Source of the DNA: Lota lota | Taxonomy: Eukaryota; Chordata; Actinopteri; Gadiformes; Lotidae | DNA: 64,000 nt | Assembly: GCA_026745465.1 (NCBI GenBank) | Contig: JACYXH010000705.1 | Span: 1,129,501 to 1,193,500, forward strand | Direction of reading: 5' to 3' | Shown: piece after piece, positions 32,370-42,959 of the stretch | Layout: each line of letters opens with the position of its first letter | How positions within the stretch are numbered: position 1 is the stretch's first letter | Notes under the pieces: model-generated | Databases searched by the model: none | The model's input: only the letters and a program-made list of their open reading frames with translations | Told to the model about the DNA's origin: nothing | Translations under genes and position numbers: made by a program

Positions 32370-33664
32370 CAGAATAGCAGTAGCTATAAATACCTCCGCA
32401 CTAGTGACACATTTAGGCGGTGGTCAAGACAACAGCGGCTGACCGACAACGACAACCGCCCCAGCAGGACTTCACTAGCTGGAGAAAACTCTTGTGATTC
32501 ACATTCAATGGAGGTCAGCAAAAGATTATTGATCTATTTGGGTTTGACCTCAGGTCAAAGGCTGACCTCAGGTCAAACCCAGGTCAAACCCAAATATGTG
32601 TATTTTAATTCTATTTATTTTTCATATTTTGTATTATCATGATTATATTTTCTTATCTTCCGGAATATTTGGTGTGGTGCTTCAACGACACTTCGATCAT
32701 TAAATAGTGTTCACCTCCAAACCTGTGGGTGGCAGCAATGCGCCCGATGGCTCTCTAGGCAGCCTTTAAATTTACAGTAGAAGACGAAGGAGAAGGTGAT
32801 GATGATGATGATGATGATGACGACGACCAAGGGGCCTTCCGACGTCAACAGAGACCACGTGGTTCCTTCCTGCGAGTCTTTGTAACGTTTAGTGTAATAC
32901 TCATAAAGTACCTATTGTATGCATGCTATATTTATAGTATAGTAAAAGTAGTACATTTTATAGACCACGAGGTTCCTTCCTGCGGTAACTGTTACTCCAT
33001 AACTGTGAGTATAAATATAGTATATACTGGTGGTATATATTATATACATTATAAAAGTACTATAACGTTATACCGATAGTATATAGTAGATATAGTAAAC
33101 ATTTAGTAATTTGCAGTATGCCTACATAAAGTGTATATATAGTAAGGATAGTATACAGAGAACTAGGCGTTTCGTTCGTTTGTTGGATTTAATTGCGAGT
33201 AGAAACCATTAAAGCAGAAGACTAGCAGGAAGTAGAGCTTTATTTACATTATAGCACACTTCCAGACGAAACGTTACAAAGGGCAAAAATACAGACATAC
33301 GGTAAACTGTCTTTATTTGAATTACTGTCCGAATTATATATTCAAAAAGTGTAAAGTTTGTTACTTTCTGTTGTAAAGATACCGCCTTGTTTTGTTTAGC
33401 ATTGATTCTTTACAATTATTCTTTAATTTAATGAATGAAACTACTGATGTCCAGGCTGTAGTGAAATGAATGACCCTATCATTTCCAGGCTGTGACTTAA
33501 TGAATGACCCTATCATTTCCAGGCTGTGACTTAATGAATGACCCTATCATTTCCAGGCTGTGACTTAATGAATGACCCTATCATTTCCAGGCTGTGACTT
33601 AATGAATGACCCTATCATTTCCAGGCTGTGACTTAATGAATGACCCTATCATTTCCAGGCTGAG
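32370..33664. other. kbtbd13/ftsj1 intergenic region
   Basis: Shared divergent upstream region. Everted nuclear-receptor-like half-sites lie at 32545-32586. A dispersed fish repeat-like piece (aacctgtgggtggcagcaatgcgcc .. agaagacgaaggagaagg) occupies about 32710-32830, ending in (GAT)n. 32840-33440 is AT-rich unique sequence, presumably including the ftsj1 promoter. 33455-33660 is the 34-bp array described separately. Confidence 0.5.
33452..33662. repeat. 34-bp acceptor-copy minisatellite at ftsj1 start exon
   Basis: About six copies of tgaatgaccctatcatttcc aggctgtgacttaa. Every copy contains atttccag|gctg; the last copy is the apparent real acceptor of the start-codon exon (AG at 33657-33658, then gctgagATGGGC). 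Confidence 0.88.
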
Positions 33665-36600
33665 ATGGGCCGCTCGTCCAAAGACAAGCGGGATATTTAT
33701 TACCGTCTGGCCAAGGAGGAGGGCTGGAGAGCACGGAGCGCATTCAAACTACTGCAGCTGGACCAGGAGTTTAACCTCTTTACTGGTAACTATACTATAG
33801 TACTACTAGCTACTGCAGCTGGACCAGGAGTTTAACCTCTTTACTGGTAACTATACCATAGTACTACTAGCTACTGCAGCTGGACCAGGAGTTTAACCTC
33901 TTTACTGTTAAACTGCTAGTTATAGTTGGTACTGCTGGTTAGCACCACTAGTATTAGTTACTGTGTTGTCCAGGTGTTCGGCGGGCCGTGGATCTGTGTG
34001 CCGCTCCAGGAAGCTGGAGTCAAGTCCTCAGCCGTAAACTCAGGTCTGTCTTCAACTTTAACCTCTGGTCTAACCTTTAACCTCTGGTCAAACCTGTAGT
34101 TTAACCTCACATCACTGAGATCACATGCTCTTTCCGTTAACCAGAGACAACGAGGACAAAAAAGGGGAGGTGACGAATGCAGAGGAGAGGAAGGAGGAGA
34201 TGACGAATATAGAGGAGAGGAAGGAGGAGATGACGAATATAGAGGAGAGGAAGGAGGAGGTCAGGAATACAGAGGAGAGGAAGGAGGAGGTCAGGAATAC
34301 AGAGGAGAGGAAAGAGGAGAGGAAGGAGGAGGTGACGAATGTGGAAGAGAGGAAGGAGGAGGTGAGGAAGGAGAAGGTGAAGATTGTGGCGGTGGACCTC
34401 CAGGCCATGGCTCCCCTTCCAGGAGTCACTCAGATCCAGGGGGACATTACCAAGGTGAGGAGGGGTCAGTCCCTGCCTATCTAGGAGTATCCAGCTCTGC
34501 GTCCACCCCTAACCCCGTCTGCTCTGACTCTGCATGGCTCCAGGTGTCCACTGCTCAGGAGATCGTCCGGCACTTTGCAGGCCGTCCGGCCGACCTGGTG
34601 GTGTGTGATGGAGCCCCTGATGGTAGGAGACGCCCCCCATCCTGCTCACATCACATGTGAAATGGGCGTAACGAGGGCGGAGCAATTTAAGAACCAATCT
34701 GTGCGTGCGAGTGTTCCTGCATGAGGCCCATTTTGTCTACCTGCTGTATCACATGATATGTATGTGATAGGCAGCATGTTCTCTGCTGTATCACATGATA
34801 TGTATGTGATAGGCAGCATGTTCTCTGCTGTATCACATGATATGTATGTGATAGGCAGCATGTTCTCTGCTGTATCACATGATATGTATGTGATAGGCAG
34901 CATGTTCTCTGCTGTATCACATGATATGTATGTGATAGGCAGCATGTGCTCTGCTGTATCACATGATATGTAAAATATCACAGAGCAGACCTCAGCATGC
35001 CTCAGAAAAGCAGCATTAGTGTCATATTTAGCTGAACAGCAACAGGAAGGCTTGTGTCACAGTCTATATTATAGAATGTGACACATTCTATCATTATAAT
35101 TATATTATATCTATGGTATATATTCTACATGGTATATACCTATTGAATATATGATATAGGTTGCATGTGTCACATGTATATAGTATATACCCCTTGTATA
35201 TATTGTATGTGTTATATGACATGTTATTAAGAAACCACTGTCTCTGTTGCTATAGTTACCGGTCTCCATGATGTGGACGAGTACATCCAAGCTCAGCTGC
35301 TGCTAGCAGTAAGGAGATCATTTCATGTCATGTTATATATAGCTGGTGTCCATGTTATATTATAGATAGTACCTTTATTATATTATGGATATTATCTAGA
35401 CTATATTGAGAGATAATATCATGTCATGTTATAATATAGATATTAGCTATAGTATATTGACAGATATCATGTCATTTTATATATATCTGGTATCTGTTAT
35501 ATTATAGGTAGTACCTTTATTGTAATATAGATATTATCTAGAATATGTGATATCTATTATATGTTAATATAATGTAGTACCTCAATTATATATGACTATA
35601 TTTATAATATAATATTATAGATATATAGGTACTATCTAAACTATAATATAATAATATAGATGAGCTATATCAGCTATGTATTGAGCTCCAGAGAATATGA
35701 AGAGCTGGATATCTCTGGATGCTCTGTGATATCTGTGTTGTTCTTGAATCCTCCACAGGCTCTGAACATCACCACTCACGTTCTGAAGTCTGGAGGAACC
35801 TTCGTAGCCAAGGTAACCCTCAGGTTGGGGTTACCACGGTAACCCTCGATGGATGGGTGTTGTGTTGACGTGTTGTTGTGTTGACGTGTTAACGTGTTGT
35901 TGTGTTGACGTGTTGCGTTGACGTGTTGTGCAGATCTTCCGAGGGAAGGATGTGACCTTGCTGTACTCCCAGCTCAGAATCTTCTTCAGCCAGGTGACCT
36001 GCGCCAAACCACGTAGCAGCCGGAACTCCAGCATCGGTGAGCCTCCCTTTAGACCCTGGACCACTAGACACAGGTGTGGACCCTTTAGACCACTAGACAC
36101 AGGTGTGGACCCTTTAGACCCTAGACCACTAGACACAGGTGTGGACCCTTTAGACCACTAGACACAGGTGTGGACCCTTTAGACCCTGGACCACTAGACA
36201 CAGGTGTGGACCCTTTAGACCCTGGACCACTAGACACAGGTGTGGACCCTTTAGACCACTAGACACAGGTGTGGACCCTTTAGACCCTAAAAATAAGCCA
36301 CGCCAAAGAACATGCTAATTAAGGTTTTGTTTTAAGTAAATTGGGAGATTGTGAGTTGTGATGAGGCTTTTCCATTGAAAATATATGAAAAACATGTTGC
36401 AAAATCTTTCAGCTGTACTGTTGGTGTCCTGTAATTCCACTAAGCCCTTTTCCTCGACCAATCAGTAATTACTGAGGGAGACGCGTTGCTATCGTCTGGG
36501 AGGGTTTCGGGTCTTCGCCTACGTGTAGGTCCACAACCAGCTAGGTTCAAGGCCCAATTAACAGGAGTGTAATTGGGCCTTAACAGATGAACAATGTTTG

Positions 36601-37323
36601 TTGTGCATCTCCTAGAGGCCTTCGTGGTGTGTCAGAACTACTCTCCTCCTGAGGGCTACGTCCCCAACATGTCCAACCCTTTACTGGACCACTCATACGG
36701 TAATCTACTTCCTGTTACCTGTACTGTACTGCCTATTGTCCGTACACTTTACTTCCTGTTTTTCAGACTTTCTCCTTCCTGTTGTCCACACTCTCTTCTC
36801 CCTGTTGTCCAGTCCACCTTCCTTTTGCACTTCCTATTCTGTAGAATAACTTCCTGTTGCGCTTCCTGTTCTGTAGAATAACTTCCTGTTGCGCTTCCTG
36901 TCCTGCAGACGTAGATTTCAACCAGCTGGAAGGACCAAACCGGATCATCGTCCCCTTCCTGGCCTGCGGGGACCTGAGCGCCTACGACTCGGACCAGACC
37001 TACCCCCTCCAGGTACGCCCAGCAAGCACACCCCAGCAGGCTTCCCATTGGTCAGAACTTTGTTGTGCCTGGTGCCATGTGATCACATGACATGCGTAAC
37101 CCCTCCCACACAGCTGGATGCCAGCCAGGAATACCGGTACACCCCACCTACCCAGCCTCCCATCCAGCCGCCCTATCAACAAGCATGTCTGCTGCGCAAG
37201 AACAACCTCCTGGCTAAAGAAGACTCCCTCCCATTGGCTCAGGAAGACTCCCTCCCATTGGACAAAGCCCTGTTCTCCATGCAACTCTCTAGTCCAGCTG
37301 AGGCCAGCCCTGACTCCCTGTGA
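33665..37323 (+). CDS. ftsj1: tRNA (cytidine/guanosine-2'-O)-methyltransferase FTSJ1 (Trm7)
   Basis: Methylates the 2'-O of tRNA anticodon-loop positions 32 and 34 using SAM. Exons: 33665-33785, 33974-34043, 34145-34454, 34544-34622, 35256-35308, 35759-35812, 35934-36036, 36616-36699, 36909-37012, 37114-37323; 395 codons plus TGA against 329 in human. [21 protein letters not shown] opens the protein, with catalytic Lys28 in [13 protein letters not shown] motif I is [53 protein letters not shown] and [21 protein letters not shown] follow, and the [11 protein letters not shown] and [14 protein letters not shown] blocks mark FTSJ1. The extra length is an approximately 65-residue Lys/Glu-rich repeat in exon 3 between SAM motif I and AVDLQAM. 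All introns are GT-AG. Confidence 0.96.
33749..33908. repeat. 61-bp donor-copy minisatellite at end of ftsj1 exon 1
   Basis: Three copies of a 61-bp unit comprising the last 37 exon bases (ctactgcagctggaccagga..ctttactg) and the donor gtaactata. The second copy keeps gtaact; in the third the GT is lost (ctttactgttaaac). Confidence 0.92.
34165..34372 (+). repeat. ftsj1: 30-bp coding minisatellite in ftsj1 exon 3
   Basis: Seven imperfect 30-bp units (aggaggagatgacgaatatagaggagagga) that translate in frame as [30 protein letters not shown]. All length changes preserve frame (one 12-bp partial copy gives KEER). Confidence 0.93.
34735..34978. repeat. 42-bp hairpin-forming minisatellite, ftsj1 intron 4
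   Basis: Almost six copies of a 42-bp unit. Each contains tatcacatgatatgtatgtg ata, an 8-bp inverted repeat (tatcacat/atgtgata). Following AT-rich sequence up to 35255 is unique. Confidence 0.88.
35309..35758. other. ftsj1 intron 5, AT-rich degenerate repeat
   Basis: Degenerate agatattatctagactatat units, roughly 100 bp apart, repeated three to four times. No gene or RNA seen. Confidence 0.5.
35826..36300. repeat. gttgacgtgtt and ccactagacacaggtgtgga arrays, ftsj1 introns 6 and 7
   Basis: 35860-35932: gtgttgacgtgttgttgt repeats ending at the acceptor ttgtgcag. 36050-36290: eight or so copies of a 28-36-bp ccactagacacaggtgtgga ccctttaga unit starting just after the donor CATCG|gtgagcctccctttagacc, from which the unit appears derived. 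36300-36615 is unique. Confidence 0.85.
36700..36908. repeat. ftsj1 intron 8 ttcctgttgcgcttcctgt repeats
   Basis: Three near copies of cttcctgttgcgcttcctgttctgtagaata precede the real acceptor cttcctgtcctgcag|ACGTAG. The ctgtag in the repeat is a decoy relative of the real ctgcag. Confidence 0.75.
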
Positions 37324-40187
37324 TGTAGGGGGGCGCAGGCTGTGAGCTGTTGGGTTGTGCTGTAGCGGGGGCTAGGAGGGTATCTACGGGACACCCTTGA
37401 CTCTTTCCTGAAGGTTCCTATGGCAACAACCTGAAGAAATGGAGGAATTATGTGTATATTACATAACACAATGTCATGATATTCATCTACGGCACAGTGT
37501 CGGGTGTTTATGTTCTCCGTTTTATTTGCTGTTCTATTTTAAATATGTACACTAAAGGTTTCAACAGATCAACTCACCAGCTACACTGTGTAGCTCCCGT
37601 GCTACACTGTGTAGCTCCCGTGCTACACTGTGTAGCTCCCGTGCTACACAATGTAGCTCCCGTGCTACACTGTGTGTAGAAGGGTGAACAACTAGAGCCG
37701 GGTGATCTGCGGCCCGCCGGCTGATCCGGCTGCACGGCCGTTCAATATAATAAAATATGATTTTTATAATAAATACAAAAGTGTTTTTTTGCAACTTACA
37801 AAAACAGGTCAGTACCTTTCAGTCGCAAAACCATTTATTTTAAACAAGCACATACAACATAATCAGAGTAGACCTACAACAACAACAAAAAACAAGACAG
37901 CCAGGTAGGCCTGTGACAGCCACAGATACTTGCTTCTTTTATTTTATTTGTCAGAGCATTTGATTTAATGATTGCTGTCGTGATGTAAAGAGAATTTAAA
38001 AAAACATGACAAAAAAGGTTTCTAAAATTAAATGCATACCCTGGCTTTAATTTTGTTGTACCAACGGAACTTTTTCTAATAAATTAGATATATCTTGATA
38101 TGCACAATTCAATTTGGCAAACCCTGCCAGGAGCATTTCATCGCGATTCAGATTAAAATCGAAACATTTAAGGTAACTCCGTTGACTCCCATGCAACTTT
38201 TTCTGTTAGTGACGCATGAGGTGGGCGTGACTTCTTTGACACCACTTATTTAGAGGATTATTGGGGATTTATACAACTGCACCATCTAGAGGATTATTGG
38301 GCGACGGTGCTCGAGGGTCACTCTTTATTTGAGTGGGGCTTAATATTGTTTTAACATGATAAACACTCCATAACATTTATTTTTTATTTTTTAAACATTA
38401 ACTGACAAATTCATTAAAAGCATTATTAATGAACATGAACTGTTTAATGGTGTCATACTATTTACTTAAATTCAATTCGAATGAGCTTTATTGGCATGGA
38501 AAAGAGTACTAAAGTATTTAAAAGGTTTTGAGAAAACGATACCAGGGATATGCAGTATAACATACTATACGGAGGTATACAGGGTCAAATAATACAAAGT
38601 GAAATAACACTTCCTGGTTCTCGTTGGGAGCGCGGTGACGTAACTCCGCAACGGCCGCATTGTTGTTAGGGGCTGAGACGCTCGGCGGACGACCAGTAAA
38701 GCCCGAATAATAGTGAGTAATAGCGTTAATATTTCACTTACATGGACTAAAACACACCTTGATGCCGATAAAACAATCGGTGTTGGCGGATCCCATTGTT
38801 GTGGAGGTCCTGGGCGCCTGTGTGGAACCTAAATATCATTCATAGTTGTGATATTAGGTCGGGTTGGATGTGGATTTACTACAGCAGGCCGCTGTTTTTA
38901 TAAAGCCTGTAACTCCTGAACAGAACCAGGTAATTATAATATCTAGCGTTACTAGAACAATTGGATGCTTTATTGTCGTGTTGTAGACTTTGAAAACCTA
39001 TATTTACGAGGTGTTTGCGCATTGTTTGGCCAACAGGATCACTCGAACGCTGTGTTGTCCTGCTGGTCGCCATGTTATACTCCACCAGCTAGCGTTAGCC
39101 TAGCCTGTTAGCTATGGGACAGTGTCCTGCTGTTATACTTCCCCAAGCTTACATTAGCCTAGCCAATGGCAGTGTCCTAATGTTATACTTTCCCTGTGAG
39201 CCTAGCCGATACAGTGCCCTGCTGTTATACTTCCCCTAGCTAACGGTAGCCTAGCCAGTGGACAGTGTCGTGCAGTTATATTTCCCATAGCTACCGTTAA
39301 CCAGTGGACAGAGTGTCCTTGTGTTAAATACTTCCTCTAACGTTAGCATAGCCAGCGGACAGATTGTCCTGGTGTTATACTTCCCTAAGCTAGCGTTAGC
39401 TCAACCATTGGCCAGTGTCCTGTTGTTGTACTTCCTTTAACGAGTTAAGGGCTAGTGGAGTTAGTGGTTGGTATACAGAGTTAGTGGGTAGTAGAAGGAG
39501 TGAGTAGTTGGAAGACTGAGTTGTTAATAGTTAGTGGGAAGTAGAGTTAACAGGTAGTATAGTTAATTGGTGATAGAGTTAGTTGGTAGTAGAGTGAGTG
39601 GATGGTAGAGTGAGCGGTTGGTAGAGTGAGCGGATGGTAGAGTGATTGGGTAGTAGAGTGATTGGGTAGTAGAGTTATTGAGTAGTAGAGTGAGCGGGTA
39701 GTAGAGTGAGCAGTTGGTAGAGTGAGTGGGTAGTAGTTAGTACAGTGTTTCCCTATGATTTGTTTCCAGCTGAGGTGTGTGTGAGGTGCACTATGCCGAT
39801 GTGCACGTTGCTGATGTGCGCGTGCACGGTGCTGATGTGGGCGTGCACGGTGCTGATGTGCGCGGGGAACGTGCTGATGTGCGCGTGCACGGTGCGTGCA
39901 CTGTGCTGATGTGCGCGTGCACGGTGCTGATGTGCGCGTGCACGGTGCTGATGTGGGCGTGCACGATGCGGAGAGGTTTTAGAGTGATCAATGATTCCAG
40001 TAGGGCCCCTGTGCATTCCAACATCTCATACATTTAATTTTCTTCTATAGCAGAACACAATTTTGCTCCACGTATTCTTCCCCAATATTTCTCCAATATT
40101 GTAATAAAGTATTCTGTTATATCAAATATAATTATATTTGTAACTGAAGCTGAGTAAAGTGTGTCTGTCGTCCTCCTAGGTGCCGCC
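37324..40187. other. ftsj1 3' region to brd1 start exon: no confident gene
   Basis: 37575-37675: four copies of a 21-bp ctcccgtgctacactgtgtag unit. AATAAA at 37749-37754 may end ftsj1. 38465-38600 contains gagctttattggcatggaaaag, typical of dispersed fish repeats. 38620-38720 is GC-rich with gtgacgtaac and may be the brd1 promoter or first non-coding exon. 39060-39440 is degenerate ctagcgttagcctagcc; 39440-39740 is gtagagtgagcggttg repeats; 39785-39965 is a 21-24-bp gtgctgatgtgcgcgtgcacg array. Confidence 0.5.
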
Positions 40188-42877
40188 ATGAGGAAGAAGG
40201 GTCCACATCACCGCGTGGTCATGCCCAAGAGGGATTCCTCGCCCATCAAGCCGTCTCCCAACCGCGAGACTCTGACGTACGCCCAGGCTCAGCGCATCGT
40301 TGAGCTGGAGGTGGACGGCCGCCTGCACCGCCTCAGCATCTACGACAAGCTGGACGTGGTGGGCGACGACACGCCCACGGCCCAGGAGATCATGGAGTGC
40401 AACAGCAACAAGGAGAACCACGAGAAAGCCCCGCAGGTCCTGGTGCGCTCGGTGCGCCTGAAGAACAGCCAGCAGAGGAAGAGCGGGGCGGCCGTGCAGG
40501 GCCCCGTGGGGCCAGGGAGTAGCGCCCTCCTGGAGCCCCGGTTCCGCACGGTGGAGTACAATCTGCCGGTGGTCCCTAGGCGCCCCGCCGCCTTCTACCA
40601 GTACACGGAGCAGACGGACGAGGAGCTGGACGAGGAGGTGGAGTACGACATGGACGAGGAGGACTACGCCTGGCTTGAACTCCTCAACGAGAGGAGGAGG
40701 AGCGAAGGCGTCAGCCAGGTCTCCTACAACCTCTTCGAGTTCCTCATGGACCGCTTGGAGAAGGAGTCCCTGGGCGACCGGCGGTCCCAGGTGGACGAGG
40801 ACGCCGTGTGCTGCATCTGCATGGACGGCGACGGCGCCGACAGCAACGTCATCCTCTTCTGCGACGCGTGCGACATCGCCGTGCACCAGGAGTGCTACGG
40901 CGTGCCCTACGTGCCGGAGGGCCAGTGGCTCTGCCGCCACTGCCTGCAGCGGCCGGCGCGGCCCGCCGAATGCCTCTTCTGCCCCAACCGGGGCGGCGCC
41001 CTCAAGAAGACGGACGACGACCGCTGGGGCCACGTGGCGTGCGCGCTGTGGGTCCCCGAGGTCGGCTTCTCGGACACGGTGTTCATCGAGCCCATCGACG
41101 GCGTGGGGAACATCCCCCCGGCCCGCTGGAAGCTGACCTGCTCGCTGTGCAAGGAGAAGGGCGCCGGCGCCTGCATCCAGTGCCACCGGGCCAACTGCTA
41201 CACGGCCTTCCACGTGAGCTGCGGCCAGCGGGCCGGCCTCTACATGAAGATGGAGCCCGTCAGGGAGCTGAGTGCCACGGGGGCCGTCTCTTTCTCCGTC
41301 AAGAAGACGGCCTACTGCTGCGCCCACACGCCGGAGGGCTGCGACCGCCGGCCCCTGGACGTCTACGACCAGCCCGGGGACAGGAAGCCGGACGGCCAGC
41401 CCGGGGACAGGAAGCCGGATGGCCAGCCCGGGGACAGGAAGCCCGGGAAGCAGAGGAGCAAAACCAAGATAAAGAGAGAGGAGCCCGACCCAGATGCACC
41501 AGCCAGCACTGGGCCCAGCATCACCCTGTCTAGGTAGGTCCAGGTACCCCAGTAGGTCCATGTAGTTCCAGGTAAGCCCGTAGGCCCAGGTAGCCGTGTA
41601 TGTCCCATGTAGCCCTGTAGGTCCATGTTAGCTCAGCATCACAGTATCCTGGTAGCCCTGTAGGTCCAGGTAGCCCTGTAGGTCCATGTTAGCCCAGCAT
41701 CACAGTATCCTGGTAGCTCTGTAGGTCCAGGTAGCCCTGTAGGTCCATGTTAGCCCAGCATCACAGTATCCTGGTAGCTCTGTAGGTCCAGTTAGCCCTG
41801 TAGGTCCATGTTAGCTCAGCATCACAGTATCCTGGTAGCCCTGTAGGTCCAGGTAGCGCTGTAGGTCCAGGTAGGCCCAGCATTACCCTGTACAGGTGGC
41901 CCTGTAGGTCCACGTATCTAACTGTGTCTTTCTTAATATTATCTCTATTCTTCTCTCTATCAGTTTCGAGACCATCGTAAACCAGGTGGCGGTCCAGAAG
42001 AAGAGGTCCTTCGTGGAGAGAGTTCTGAGCTACTGGGTTCTGAAGAGACAGTCCAGGAACAATGTCCCACTGATCCGCCGGCTGCAAGCTAACCCCCAGC
42101 CCCCCAAGACCCACCCACTGGTCAGTCCTAACCCCCAGCCCCCCAAGATCAACCCACCGGTCAGTCCTAACCCCCAGCCCCCCAAGATCAACCCACCGGT
42201 CAGTCCTAACCCCCAGCCCCCCAAGATCAACCCACCGGTCAGTCCTAACCCCCAGCCCCCCAAGATCAACCCACCGGTCAGTCCTAACCCCCAGCCCCCA
42301 AAGATCAACTCACCGGTCAGTCCTAACCCCCAGCCCCCAAAGATCCACCCACTGGTCAGTCCTAACCCCCATCCCCCCAAAACAATCAGTCAGTCAGTCA
42401 GTCCTAACCCAAAGTTCAGGGGTCAGGCTTGGGGTCATGTTGTAACCCCGGTGTGTTTGTGACAACAGGAGTTCCGCCTGGAGACCAACCAGGAGCTGAA
42501 GGAGCAGCTGAAGGAGTGGCACCGCTTGCGGCACGACCTGGAGCGAGCGCGCCTCCTGCTGGAGCTCATCCGCAAGAGGGAGAAGCTAAAGAGAGAGGAG
42601 GTGTGTTTGAGAGGGAGAGAGGTGATACCGCACCTGGTCTACAGGTGAGGTATCACCTGGTACTGGGGTCTACAGGTGAGGTATCACCTGGTTCTGTGGT
42701 CTACAGGTGAGGTATAACCTGGTTCTGTGGTCTACAGGTGAAGCTGCAGCAGTCTCTCCTGGAGGTCCAGCTGACTCCCCTCAACATCCTGATGAGAGCG
42801 GTCCTCGCCCAGCTGCAAGACAAGGACTCCTACAACATCTTCGCACAGCCAGTCAGCCTCAAAGAGGTTATTATTGT

Positions 42878-42959
<82 letters not shown>

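Noticed and set aside
40176-41561. 461-codon minus-strand open frame opposite brd1 exon 1
   Set aside because: GC-rich antisense shadow of a strongly conserved PHD-finger exon; the sense protein has full domain support.
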